From Bettongia penicillata ogilbyi (Eukaryota > Chordata > Mammalia > Diprotodontia > Potoroidae), in assembly GCA_023548195.1 (NCBI GenBank), contig JAJHZJ010000693.1:1799501-1863500 (forward strand): a stretch of 64,000 nucleotides of DNA, written 5' to 3'. The translations under genes and the position numbers were made by a program. Below are positions 35,500 to 47,145 of the stretch, in pieces (the first letter of the stretch is position 1; each line of letters opens with the position of its first letter). The notes under the pieces are model-generated. The model saw only the letters and a list, made by a program, of their open reading frames with translations, was not told where the DNA came from and did not search any database.

Positions 35500-36630
35500 A
35501 TATATTTTGAAGGAAATATATACATTTTGCATACGTTGCATTTGATATACTTAGAGAACATCCACATGGAAAAGTCTATTAGGCACTGTAGTCCTGGAGT
35601 AAAACGGAGATTAGAGAGAAAGAACGCAGATGAAATAGTAATTGAGCCCATGGTAGCTCAGTAGGGATGCAGCTGGGTGGGACATTTCCATATAATTATA
35701 TGCCACCTTACCTGTATATTCCTTGTCCATCATCTCTAGGTGTGCCTGTTGTCAAAGCTTCCAAAACAAGAGAAGCTATACTCTCTACCCCTTACACCTA
35801 CTTCCAGAATGACCCTCTTTTACATGAATTATTCAGGAACCTTGCTTTTTTTGCTTTGAGAGTCACTCCATTCACATTAAGCTGGAGAGTTTGGAGCCAC
35901 AACAGTACTGTATCTGAAACATTCCCCTTATCTACTTCTCTAGTAATCCTGTTGCAAAAGAAAACGTTCATCTGGTATGATCTGTACTAAGTGGGCACTC
36001 ACTCTCTCTTTAAGACTGTATTCTAGAATTTTGCTGCCAATTAAAGTTAAATTCATCAGCCTATAGTCTAAGACTCCATTCTTTTCATTCTTAGAAATTT
36101 AATAGTAAATCTTCATTCTTGCAGTGCTTCTCTTGAATACCTCAGTCTTTCAAAGATCAATGACTGATTGAATAATGCCATTGACAAGTTCTTTGATTAC
36201 CATAGGAGGTGGGGCCTCCTCCAGGACAGCTGGGTGATGTCTTTGGGTGTTATTCCTACATTATCCATTTTTATTCTTTTTTTGCCAGTCCAAACGTCAT
36301 TCTCCTGGGCAGAGAAGTAGGAGTAAAACAATGTTTGTGTAGATCCTTTTTCTCTCCATGGTCCATTACCCTTGTCATTCATTCCACTCTTTAGAGCCTC
36401 TTCCTGTCCTGAATGTAACTTAGAATAATAGGCTCTTTTCTTGTTCTTGGCATCCTCAGATTATTCCAAGCTTTTGGTATATCTGACTTAGTTCTTATAA
36501 AACCATGCCACACTCTCATTGTTCTCTTGTTTCTTTCTTTCAAACATGGTCTTTTAAAAAACATTGCTGATATTTTTTGTTTGCAGTTTGCCCTACTGCT
36601 GTCCTAAAGAACTTTTCCATGTAGTAATTG
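35500..36630. other. Unassigned intronic sequence
   Basis: No exon. Bases 36020-36500 (AATTCATCAGCCTATAGTCT ... ATTACCATAGGAGGTGGGGC) have the flavour of an old dispersed repeat that I could not name. Confidence 0.35.
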
Positions 36631-36639
36631 ATTTTTTTT

Positions 36640-36920
36640 TCAGAAAAAGAAAAAAAATCAGCAAAACTGATCAAAACAAAAAGCAATTCTAATCATATGC
36701 TCAGTGTTTCATGCTCTTGAGCTTCCTGCCTCCTCTCCAGAGGAGTGGGAGGCCAGCCCTTCTCATGTCTCATTTTGGGTCAGCACTTGTTGTCTGTGAT
36801 TGTGCAGCTTTCGTGTTTCACTGTTTTGTAGCTGCTGGTAGTTACTTGCACATTGTTTTCTTGGCTCTGCTTCTTTCACTTTGCATCAGTTTAAGTCTTT
36901 TCCATGAATCTCTTTTTGTT
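36640..36920 (-). mobile_element. Antisense L1 3'-end-like fragment
   Basis: TCTGCTTCTTTCACTTTGCA and TCAGTTTAAGTCTTTTCCAT are antisense to the L1 3' landmark 'gatgcaaagtgaaataagcagaacc'. Upstream T/A-rich text could be its 3' UTR. Confidence 0.45.
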
Positions 36921-37238
36921 CTTGGTTTTCTTAGAAATAAATTCTGGAGAGCATTCTATCCTTTCTGGACCAACTTTCATGAGATTTTAGGCCACGAAGT
37001 TTTTATTCCAAACCAATTGAAATCCACTCTGAAAATCTAGTACCTATTTTGTTTCCCCAAGTCTTTATCTATTTCTGTCCAGGCTGTTTATAGTGTACTC
37101 TAGACTATAAAGTATACATTATAGTAAACTTGGCTCTTTTCTTGCTTCCATTGATCCACACTAGGTGCTCTCTAGCAGACTATACCATCACCTATTCTTT
37201 ACCCTCCATTTTAGAATGGCTTCACTTGAGTTCATAAT

Positions 37239-37239
37239 A

Positions 37240-37277
<38 letters not shown>

Positions 37278-37296
37278 CCCCTCCCCCTCCCCCTGC
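37239..37296. repeat. (AC)n microsatellite with C-rich end
   Basis: AC repeats to 37277 with one AA interruption, then CCCCTCCCC blocks. Confidence 0.95.
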
Positions 37297-37701
37297 CCAT
37301 CTACCACAACCATTTTTTCTTTTGAATGGGTATTTCCTTCCAGATTACTAAATGTTCATGGATACACAAATGACTAGTACATCAGAATGTGTCTCTGGGA
37401 CACACAGTATGCGTGAACAGTGAGTTGAGCCAGAGATGAACAAATGGAGGAAAGTTAACTACATTGCTTTTGGGAAAATGTACAGCTCTTTTAATGACCT
37501 CAAGTTTTCTATGGAAGGAAAGCTCCATCTTTTTAATACTAGCCTTCTACCAGAGTTCTCATATAATAGTAAAAGATGGAACACATCTGTCTTCAAAAAT
37601 CTAAAAGTGACTAACCCAGAGAGGACCGTTGAGAGGTACTTGATGGGTGTGAGGTGACTACAGCACAGGACCACTGACAACCTTTGAAGAACCAGAGTAA
37701 A

Positions 37702-38027
37702 GCTTAGCATGGGAGTGCATGCCTGTAATCCCTCCTGTCCCAGAGGCAGAGGCTGCTGGATCTCTTGAACTCAGGAACTCTAAGCTGCAGTGGGCTCAGG
37801 CAGTTGGGTGTCTGCACTGAGTTTAGAATTGGTTGGATGAGTCCCCCAAAACAGAGGACTACTCAGCTGCTGAAGTCGGGGTGAACTGGCCCAATTCTGG
37901 AAGATGAAACAAAAACGTCAGAGCTTCCAGGACAAACAGAGTTGAGACCAGTTGTGTGAGGGGCCCCACATACCTCCAACCTGGGTGAGATAGAGAGACC
38001 TAGTCTCAGAAAACAGTTACAAAAAAT
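37702..38027 (+). pseudogene. 7SL (SRP RNA) retropseudogene, near full length
   Basis: The text follows 7SL RNA from end to end. The 5' Alu-domain part has GTGCATGCCTGTAATCCC, GAGGCAGAGGCTG and CTCTTGAACTCAGGA. The S-domain has GGGTGTCTGCACTGAGTTTA, a GGTTGGATGA segment, GGGTGAACTGGCCCAATTCTG and a GTCAGAGCTTCCAGGAC segment. The 3' end has CCTCCAACCTGGGTGAGATA and GAGAGACCTAGTCTC, followed by an A-containing tail. At about 308 bases it matches the ~300-base RNA. Numerous substitutions, and the first bases (GCTTAGCATGGGAG for the usual GCCGGGCGCGGTGG), argue for a retrocopy rather than an active gene. Confidence 0.9.
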
Positions 38028-38029
38028 GT

Positions 38030-40050
38030 TGAATTTTTTTTTAAAGAAATTATATGATAAAGAGATGGCTTGATCTAGTGGCTAACATGAGGGAATGGCA
38101 GGTAGAAAGCTCGAGTGGTCTGGTTGGTACCGTTGAAGTGTGAGAAGAAATAAAGGAAGTCTTCCCCAGGGTATTGGGTGGCAAGTTTATGGGGAAACAT
38201 GAATAAGAGAGGCTTTGTTCTGCACCATTGGAGTTCATTTCCCAATTGACGAGATCATAGATCCAGTTGAGTAGGCTCTTCTAGAGCCATTTTCTAGTCT
38301 CACTTCTTCACTGATCCCACTCTTGTCAAATTTACCTCCTCGTATTTGATTTGCTAAATCACTCTTCTTGTTATTTTGTAGATTTGAATATAGGTAGCTG
38401 AGACCATGGGTTGTATTCAAGGTTTCTTTCTTGGCATTTTTCTCCTGGGAATTTCTGGGCATCCCTGCTGTTTAGTCTTCTAACTAGTTTGTCAGTTTTT
38501 TCAATGGTTCCTAGCTTGGTGGATCTATGGGCAGCAATTTTAGCCCATCCTCTTCCTTTTTAGTTTATAGTTCTTTTACTTAGATATATATAAGAGGCCA
38601 GGATAAGAAATTCTTACTAGTTCTTGTTACATAGACTGTATCCCTAGCCATCAGCTATCATTTCTATATTTTAGTTCATGGTCCAGAACCTCCAATCCTG
38701 ATCTCAGATACTGACTTTTTAACTTCCAAAATCTGCCGAGAAAGGAAATCCTGACCTTCCTTCAAAGTGATCATGAAATACCCTCTCCTGCTCCTGCATT
38801 CTTCTACTTATTGCCCCTATTTTTTCTTACGTCTCCAGATTTCTTGTCTTTTTCACCTCAAAGCCCTTCCAGAGTTCTCTGAGGTCTCTTTCCATTCTAA
38901 ATTCTTTGATCTTGTGATGCCTTCTTTTGACAGCAGCTTCACAAAAGTGTTTGACCAGGTAGAAGCAGTTTAGTTGCAAGTAACACATCAGAGACTTTAG
39001 GAGTAGTTTTTAAACATTGCTTTCTTTTACAGAAAAGAGCCATTCTTTTCAGGTGTCTAAATGGTCACTGAGATTTCTTGTTTTATCTCATAGAATTATA
39101 GTCTTAACTGCTGCCAGTTGACCAATCAGAAGTTCAGCAGCAGGTACATTTTAGCAAATTTACCATACATTGCACTTCCTCTTACTTACTAACTCTAAAG
39201 AGGAACCAATTTAATCAATTAAAGTGTTCAGAAACAACTATTTCTTTTCTACCCAGAGAAAAATTAAGCATATCTCTTCAGATCATATAAATGAGTAAAA
39301 ATTACTAGAATCCTTTTTGCAGACTGCTGGTTGGAGTAAGGTTAATAAGGTCTCAGGGTTGAATGAAAGCAAATGTGTTCCCCTTTCCCCCCATTAAATT
39401 TTATTAAAACACCAGTTTATATGCAAGCTAGTAGTAAAAGGCAATAAAATAAAGACTAACACATGGAAATTTATGGGTATAATAAATCTTTTAGTGAACA
39501 GTGAGCAAATACATTGTGCAAAAACAATTTTTTTGAAGAAATAAAGCAGCCAGAATGTTATTTATAATCCTTTTCCCAGCTACTCATTCATAATAAAGCT
39601 TATTCTGTACCTTCCCCCAATTTCCTTATTGCATTGGACTCCCATTGGACTAGTTATAATAACATCATTGTGTATGAGTTTATACCCTTACCTCACTCGA
39701 ATGTCACTCTTATTCTGTCTTTAATCAATTTCTTTAAATTCATTTGATTCCATAGAAGTGATTGCATGATGAGGGAGCTTGACATTGAAACCTATTGCTG
39801 GGCTCATTAATGAAATTCCCCAGACTTGTGAGAGGTATGCCTTTGTGTTGCTAGATTCCAGTATGAAATCCTAGAAAGTTGGATGTTTCTGCCATGTTTA
39901 ATTCAGTTCAAATCAGTAAGCACTTATTAAGCATCTACTCTATGTGTGTATAATATATTAGTATAGATATCTCTTTCTGTGTTTCTGTCTGCCTAGTTAT
40001 TTGTCTGTCTCTCTGCCTGCCTGCCTTCCTGTCTGTGTACACACATTCCA
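38030..40050. other. Unassigned AT-rich intronic sequence
   Basis: No exon or clear transposon. A head fragment of the TTTATTAAG family is visible at 39905-39950 (CAGTAAGCACTTATTAAGCA), then a TCTG/TGCC-rich stretch at 39970-40040. Confidence 0.35.
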
Positions 40051-40053
40051 GAG

Positions 40054-40190
40054 AGAAGCAGTGTGGCACATTAGGTAGAAGGCCTGTGTTCCAGTGTAAC
40101 CTCTGACTTATACAGCCTGTGTCACTCTGAGCATCACTTTACTTCTCAGTGCCCCAGGCAGTTCTCCTAAGATGACTTGTTAGTGCAGAC
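40054..40190 (+). mobile_element. Diverged SINE fragment
   Basis: GAAGCAGTGTGGCACATTAG, GTAGAAGGCCTGTGTTCCAG and CTCTGACTTATACAGCCTGT, with CACTTTACTTCTCAGTGCCC, resemble a MIR/tRNA SINE. Confidence 0.5.
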
Positions 40191-40614
40191 ACCAGCCTCT
40201 CTTGATGAAGAGAGTTTCTAATCAAGAATCTTCTCTGCCTGCTATCTCCCCAACAGAGAACAGTGGGCTTGTCACTTCCCTGTATTGAAAGCCATACTTC
40301 CTCCACTGCAGGTCACAATTACTTGAGTTGTGTTTATTCATTGGATTCTTGTTCTCTTGAACTCCCCAGTTCTTCAGACAAATTGACATGTATACAGTCT
40401 TTCCTGTTTTGTGCTTTTAGAGTTGATTTTGTTTAGAAGGAAGTTCCAAGTTTTGCCTTTATCATTATGCTTTAGATCTAGAATGAACGTTAGTGGTGTA
40501 TCCCAGCTCCCTTTTGCTAAAGAGAAGATAATTGAGTTCCAAAACAGAGTTACCCAAAGTTGCATGATTTTCATCACAATCTTTCCCAGTTCAGGCTGTT
40601 CCCTACAATCATAA

Positions 40615-41640
40615 TCATAACCCACATTTATTAAGAATCAGGAACTTACATACTAATGGGGAAGACAACGTGTTCATATATGAGTAGATATTAAATAGAC
40701 ACCTAATGAATACAGAGTAGTTTAGGGAGCTGCGCCCTGGCACAGGTCTTCTTAAACTTGTTCCACTTGAAGCCCTTTTTCTCCTCCAGGCAGCAGCACT
40801 GTGTGCCCTGCGGGCATGCCTGGTGTGAAGTGCACATGCTTTGTGTTCAGAACCTAGGCTGCAGTGAAGTTGCTGCTTTAGCATAAGGAAGTCCTGCCTT
40901 TAGAAACACTTTGGACTCATTAAGCTTTTAGTTTTTAATTGATTTTTGGTCATTGCATGTTCAGAAATCTTTTACTCTTGCCAAATTTTTCACTACTCCA
41001 TATGGGATCTTGACCCACAATTTAAGAAGCACTTGGGATGTGGGCGGGGGGGCAGGAAAAGCTTCATGAAGAGTGATGCTTGAGCTCAATCTGGAAGGGT
41101 TTCAAAAGGTGATAGTGAGAGATGTTCCAAGGAGGACCAGCAGCAGGGGTAAAGATTCTGAGAAAGGAGATGGAGATATCTCTGTGGAGTAAAGTAGGAT
41201 TTGAAAAGTAGGAAAGGACCAGGTGGTGAAGGGCTGTAGAGGCCTAAAAGAGGAAATTAGATTTGGTCTCTAAGGTGATAGGGAGCTCCTGGTATTTGTG
41301 AAGGTGGGGTGGGGGACCTCCATGATCAGACCTGTGTTTTAGGAAAGTCATTTGGGATTAGAGGGGAAAGAGAGTTGGGTCAGGTCAACCAAAATGGCAA
41401 TGTTACAGTCGTGCAAGGGGAGGCGATGAGTGCATTTAGGTGTTATGGAGGGCATAATAGGTATAGGAGAAGGGCAGGAGAGGTAGAAACAGGATTCAAC
41501 AACTGATGGCATTTTTGGTTAAGAGTGAGATTAAGAGGATAGCTGAAGTGAGCCTGGGTGACTGGGGTAGTGGCCTCCTTGACAGCAGGAGAAGTTCAGG
41601 AGAAGGGGAGGGACAGGGAAGGAAGACTCATGAGTCCTGG
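40615..41640 (+). repeat. Long copy of the GA-rich dispersed repeat family
   Basis: Starts CCCACATTTATTAAGAATCA, ACTAATGGGGAAGACAACGT and GTAGTTTAGGGAGCTG. After a 250-base foreign block (40740-41035) it continues GGAAAAGCTTCATGAAGAGT, GATGCTTGAGCTCAATCTGG, AGGTGGTGAAGGGCTGTAGA, GACCTGTGTTTTAGGAAAGT and AGTGAGCCTGGGTGACTGG. Open frames of 65-107 codons here are repeat by-products. Confidence 0.7.
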
Positions 41641-41649
41641 TTTGTCCCC

Positions 41650-42232
41650 CAGACTGGTCACCTCAGAAGATCCCAGGGGCTCCCATCTTCTGACTGCGTT
41701 TTCACTGTCTGTCCCCATGCTTGGAATCGTCTCCTGGCTTCCTTCTGTGTTCAGGAAGCTTATTCTGGTCTAGACCAGTGCCTTTTTTATGTTGGTGATC
41801 TTCAGTTTGCCGTATGTGTAGCTTATTAGTGCCTGTTGTCTCTCAAACCAGACTGTGAGGGAGAAAGGGAGGGAATAAGCTTTCTTTTTTTAAGGACCTA
41901 CTGTATGCCAGGTACTGTGCTAAAGGTTTTGCAAATATCTCATGTGATCCTGGGGGAGAGGTTATTATTGTCATTTTTCAGTTAAGGAAACTAAGACAGA
42001 GAGAGGTTAAGTGATTTTCCTAGGGTCACACAGCTAATAACTGTCATTGGTCAGATTTCAGTTTGGGTCTTCCTCATTCCAGGTTCAGCCTATTCACTGC
42101 ACCAGCTAGCAGCCTGTGAGCCCTTTGAGAATAAGAACTCTTCTTTTCCTTTCTGTATACCTCCAGTGTCTAACACAGTACCTGGCACACAGTAGGCACT
42201 TAATAAGTGTTTCATGCCTGAATGACCAAAAT
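41650..42232 (+). mobile_element. L2 3' end interrupted by a SINE
   Basis: The L2 part at 41650-41830 has CCCCATGCTTGGAATCGTCT and CTGGCTTCCTTCTGTGTTCA. The tail is displaced to 42113-42232: GTGAGCCCTTTGAGAATAAG, CAGTGTCTAACACAGTACCT and GGCACACAGTAGGCACTTAA, ending ATGCCTGAATGA. Between them, 41850-42112 is a MIR/MAR-type SINE (TATGCCAGGTACTGTGCTAA ... CACTGCACCAGCTAG). Confidence 0.75.
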
Positions 42233-42849
42233 CAGTAGTGAGATAATAGGTATTGAGAGTATGCAGTTTCCTTGTTAAATTCTTTCTTTAATTGACAAAG
42301 GACAGAAAGAGATCATTTCTAGGTGGGCTTTTCATTGTACAGTCCTTTATCAATCACTTTAACATTCCTTTAGCTAAGGAGTTCAGTTGTGTTGGATTCA
42401 GAATGGAAGTAGTTTATGGGACAGTATTTCTCATGAATACTGCAGAAAGGTGGTGGAATCTTTCCTTTTCCTCCCATGGCACAAAAGTAGGGATAATGAC
42501 CACTTTCCTAGAGGGTGTGCGACTTGTTATGTGTTTCCTTTTCTGTGTTTGAATCGAATTGTTAATGGTTGTTAAAATTCGTTCTGCAGAAGGTCATTTC
42601 ACTGCAAGTTAGTCACCTTTTAATGCCCAGTACCCAATTAACTCATCAAATGCTTCCGGGCTTGGTGGCCCTTTCACTGTATCCACACATTTTCACCTTG
42701 TAGCTTTTTCAGTCTAGTTAACCAGCCACTCAGTCATTGCTGCTCCTTTATAAGACATCTGTACTTTGAAAATCAAGTGTGGACAATTTGGAGAATGCAT
42801 TTGGAACAGAGCCCTTTGAACAATTTGCAGAGCTTGTTGTTCAGTCATT

Positions 42850-43100
42850 GGGGACAGCTAGGTGGCTCCATAGTACATAGAGTGCCAGGCCTATGATCAG
42901 AAAGACTTCAGTTCAAATTTGACTTCAGACACTTAACTAGCTGTGTCGCCCTGGGCAAGTCATTTCACCCTGTTTGTCTCAGTTTCCTCATCTGTAAAGT
43001 GAGCTGGAGATGGAAATGGCAAGCCACTTCTCTCTATCTTTAGTAAGAAAATGTCAAATAAGGTCATGAAAAATCAGACATTAATGAAATGACTGAACAA
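42850..43100 (+). mobile_element. tRNA-type marsupial SINE, full length
   Basis: GGGGACAGCTAGGTGGCTCC, AGAGTGCCAGGCCTATGATC, CAGACACTTAACTAGCTGTG, CGCCCTGGGCAAGTCATTTC, CAGTTTCCTCATCTGTAAAG and GGAAATGGCAAGCCACTTCT, ending ATGACTGAACAA. It is the best preserved SINE in the window and the strongest single argument for a marsupial genome. Confidence 0.95.
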
Positions 43101-44479
43101 AAATTTTGTTAAGGCACATTGATTCTCTGTAAATGTATCTGGAATTCCCCCCACCCCTTTTTTTTTCAAGTGAGAAAGCAGCCTGGTTTTGCTTCCCTGA
43201 TATGTTACATAATAAAAAAAAAAATAAGGTGACTTGTATATGAATATGTATGTATATAACCAGCAAATTATGTAAGGTTCAGACAGCAAAGTGAGACCAT
43301 TATATGTAACTTGTAAAAGTATCACAAAGTGCTTGCTGGGAACTCTTTAGATAATATAAAAATTGTGAAAATGTAAAAACTACTTAATTACCAGTATACT
43401 CCATTGTAAGGAGACATTTAAATATCTAAAATGATAAATAAATAGGTGATTCAGTGATATTACAAAAGAATTTTTCTTTTGATAGAAAGTTTCTAAAAAA
43501 AAGTCTTGACCTTCCACTTAAAAGCTGATGCTTTCCCCTTTCTCTTTATTGAGGAGCCTGCCCAAAGTGAGCTCTTTTAGCTCCCTTTGTCTGTTTGTCC
43601 CCCTTAAAGCTGATTAGAAAAGAAAAGATATCCCTGCTCCTTACTAAAAGTAATCTTCCACTTGTATCTTTGACCTCCTGCCCGCTTCCAGGCCCCTTGT
43701 ACCTTCCATCTCTTTCCACTGCCTTGAGCATTCTGTGGCCCCTAATAACTTTAAAAGAAAACGAGATGAACCCTTCCTTGACTCTTCTGCCCCTTTTTGG
43801 CAGGCTCTTCACTGCTAAACTGGTTGACATCTTCCATGACGTTTGCTGACATCTTTGACACATACACATCTCCTCGTTCTATGCCTCATTTGATATTGAT
43901 AATCAAAGGGTTGTCAAATCCCATTATCCTTTCTGTCTGAAATAATCTTTTATGATGTTAGCATAAGCATGTGAGATACTTTATTAGGGTAGAACCCTTG
44001 AGGTGTCATGTTGCTATGCTAATTCAATGGCTTTGTTAGAGTACACATGCTAAATCCAGTGTCCCCCATTCTCTGTGCTTTTGGACAGCCATGACTGTAA
44101 CTTCATGTCCTGCTGTACAAGACCATTCGTCAAAGTTTCTTTCTTATGCTTTCATCGCACATGCCATTGAAAACGTATACAAGAGCATGGTTTGTAGTAG
44201 TTCGTTTATTCTTGATTGGCTTTATTATTATTATAGTAATAGCTGTCATTTTTTCCTGATCATTCTGAATCTTTTCTTCTTACTAACATCTTGAAAATCA
44301 GTCCCTCAATAGCAGAATTCTGTGGTCTCCAGCACAGATCTTGGCGTCCACTTGGTCTGGTCATCCTTCTTTTCTTATCTTTGCTTTGTTTTATTTCTAC
44401 TTCCTCATACAGAAGTTTGGGAACTGTATTAGAGTCCAAACATGGTTCCTCCATTGTGATTATTGGACAGAGTTGTAGT

Positions 44480-44710
44480 AGCAGGTAAGTGGCTCAGTGG
44501 ATGGAGCACTGGGCCTAGAACAGGAAGACCTCAGGTCATATCTAGTTTCAGACACTATGATGATCTTGGGTAAGTCTTTTAACTGCTGTCTCTCAACTAT
44601 AAAAAGAAGATAGAAGGGCCCATCTCCCAATTGTGAGGATAAAAGATAATATTTATAAAATGATTTGTAAACCTTCAAGCACATAAGTACTTCCTATGAT
44701 GGTAGTGAGG
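44480..44710 (+). mobile_element. tRNA-type SINE, variant tail
   Basis: GTAAGTGGCTCAGTGGATGG, AGCACTGGGCCTAGAACAGG, CTAGTTTCAGACACTATGAT, CTTGGGTAAGTCTTTTAACT and ATTTGTAAACCTTCAAGCAC. The 3' half is the 'aaagcgctttgtaaaccttaaa' type rather than the ATGACTGAACAA type. Confidence 0.8.
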
Positions 44711-44959
44711 ATAATGCTCTCAACACACCTTTTCCGTTTTTCGTCTGGTGTTCTCTTTCCAGTTTCATCCTTAAGTGTGCTCAGAACAAACTGGTTAGAA
44801 TTTCATGCCCGATTTTCTGAAAACACATTTTCTCTTCTGCCGCTCCTTGCTGTTTTGTAAAATACTGCTATGCACCATCTTCCATTCCTTTCCTCAGTAA
44901 GGTTTTGTAAATGAGTTTTGATAATGATCCTAATGTTGTCCTTGCTGCCCTCTCTGCAT

Positions 44960-45200
44960 AGCAAGAAAGTCAGTCGATAAGCATTTATTTATTAAGTGCA
45001 TACTATGTGCCAGGCTCTAAGAGTACAAAGAAAGGAAAAAAAGACAGTCCCTGCTCTCGAGGAACTCAGTTTAATGAGAAAACATGTAAACAACTGTGTA
45101 CATATACACTATATAGAAACATACATATTCAGCAGAGGAAAGGCACTAGAATTGGGGTGAATTGGGAAAGGGAAGCCAAACCTTTGCAGGATGGTTAAAG
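44960..45200 (+). repeat. Head and proximal body of the TTTATTAAG repeat family
   Basis: AAGCATTTATTTATTAAGTG, CATACTATGTGCCAGGCTCT, AAAAGACAGTCCCTGCTCTC and GAGGAACTCAGTTTAATGAG, with GAAAGGCACTAGAATTGGGG, are in the same order as the copy at 61150. Confidence 0.75.
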
Positions 45201-45379
45201 GATAAGGCAGTTTCTTAGCTTTGGGGGCTCGTAGTTGTGTCATTTTAAATTCCCTTTGGGAACGATGGTAGGCTATGCCGACATCTGTATCTTCAGGAAT
45301 GGTTGCAGTTGTGCCTTACTTTCTGAGTTGCATTCTTCAAATCAGGTCTTGATTTTATTCTTAGTAAGTTGGTCTGATT

Positions 45380-46000
45380 CCTCACTTAGCTAATTTTAAA
45401 ATGACTCCCATATCAGTAACTCCCATATCCTGTCTCGTAAGAGGTGGTCAACATCACTTTTGTGATGTCCTTTGTTTGCCATGTCCAGCCCCTTCTGCCT
45501 TTCTTTTTGAAAAAAATGGTTCATGATGTAGAGGTACAGGGCATTGATAAGTCTTTTCCTTTTTTCCTTTCTTGATGCTATGTTTTCTAACATTTTTGGC
45601 TGTCCTTCCCAATAATCCCCTTTCTAGTGAAGCCTCAGAATATTAAAGCTGTTTGTTCACAATTAAGGTCATTGTTTGAGAGCCATAGAGTTGACTTAAT
45701 TTGGCAAGTTTTATGAAGAACCTCTTTTGAATTCTTTATGGAATTTCTCTAGCACCTCATCATCTCCAAGGTCAGACATCAGTGTATGAACTGCCATTTT
45801 CCTCATGGACACCTTTGTCCTTATGCTCATCCTCAACATAGTGTGGTGTCTCTGGACATTGTGCGTTTGCTTGTTGTTTCTGCCTTTGGAAGCACCCCTT
45901 AAACACCATCTCTTTGAAAGTAAAATTATTCGTAAGAATATGTGTTTTTTAAAAGTCTTAGATTCTGCATGACCCAATAATTGCTCGTAGTTGCATTTTG
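45380..46000 (-). mobile_element. RTE-type endonuclease fragment
   Basis: Minus-strand reading at 45593-45396 gives RLINALYLYIMNHFFQKERQ and a VDHLLRDRIWELL segment. This resembles the 'L..FA....L.I.NT.FQK....TW.SP.......ID.IL' part of RTE-clade endonucleases. Upstream in sense (45977-45711) LGDDEVLEKFHKEFKRG resembles the 'D...E.FY.EL' segment before the GDFNA motif. Stops and frame changes are present. It is a separate copy from the RTE at 7815-13640. Confidence 0.6.
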
Positions 46001-46969
46001 GAACCAGAGTACCAAGCCCCTTGTATTTCCCCTCCCCCTCCCCCCTATTGCTGCTCGCTCTCTCTTTCTAAGCCCCATCTCATCTCCCACTTCTCTAGGC
46101 TGACTGCCTGGCACTAGATTGCCACCCTTGGAAAGCCAGCTCCCAGTTGGATTTCCCAGTCCTGCATTCCTCCACTAGACAGATTCCACCGCAGTTGGCA
46201 GCAGTTCCGACTTCAGCTATTTAATAATAACTGCTACTTATATGCTTTAATCTTAAACAAACTTTTTAGCTGTGTGGAGATTGTTTTACAATAAAGTAAA
46301 AAAATAGCTCCTGATAATTTCTCGATTTGGAGTATCTGATGCTGATCTCTTCCAAGTGATGATGGACTTACCTGTTTATGGAGGCATTCATTCCTGGTGC
46401 TGGGGTTGTTCCTTTGGGTCCTGTTCTTAGGAGCTTTTCTAAGAAGTGGGCCCTGTTATACCTGGGGGGCTATCATAGTTTGTAAAGACCAGCAGTATAA
46501 TTCTGGAATTATGTTTCTCTCTGGGTAAAGGCAATTCTAGGCTAGTGATTCTCTCCTAATTACATGGAACATAGAGAAGTAGTTTGCTTTTAAAATGTGT
46601 GATTAGGAAAGGCAGATTGCAAATATTAAGTAGAACAAAATGCCATCCTATTTAGAGAACCATATTGATTGTGCATGGCATTTAGCTGGTAATTAAATAC
46701 TATCTTCCATAGGGCTGTGCACATAATAGGTGCTAAATAAATATGCGATAAAGGAATGCTTGAAATACTGAGGCTGTCACCTCTGTTATTGAGATGTGCT
46801 GAGCATGAATGAAACTCATATTTTTATTGTCTGCAGACCTAGTTATGTTGTCTAGAACCAGTGTCAAATCTGGCTACCAAAATTTATGGTGACTTTCATT
46901 TACACAGGTTGGATAGGCAACAAATAAATATTCCTGAAGCACATTCAAACATTTTAAAATAAGAATCAG

Positions 46970-47145
46970 CATGGAGGGTTGCCTAGCAGGCTATAGTTGA
47001 AATTACAGGACCTGGATTCAAATCCTGCTTCTTTTCCTTACTGCATCTTTAACTTTAAATGAATCACTTCCCCCTCATGGCCTTGATTTCCTACTCCAAG
47101 GAATGACATTATTGGAGTAGAATTCGGAGGTGCACTAACTGAGGC
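46970..47145 (+). mobile_element. MIR-like SINE fragment
   Basis: ACCTGGATTCAAATCCTGCT, CTTTAAATGAATCACTTCCC, GGCCTTGATTTCCTACTCCA and AATGACATTATTGGAGTAGA follow the SINE core order. It ends about 365 bases upstream of exon 4. Confidence 0.6.

Noticed and set aside
37702..38027. Alu-type SINE
   Set aside because: The S-domain of 7SL, absent from Alu, is present, and the genome looks marsupial, so a 7SL retrocopy fits better.
41309..41829. Open frames up to 107 codons
   Set aside because: They fall in the dispersed GA-rich repeat and an L2 tail; the reading reflects repeat composition.
43546..43869. 107-codon minus-strand open frame with an overlapping plus-strand frame
   Set aside because: No recognisable domain, no splice or promoter context, and both strands are open, which suggests chance.
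45711..45977. 88-codon minus-strand open frame as a gene
   Set aside because: It lies beside RTE endonuclease-like text and is better explained as part of a decayed RTE.
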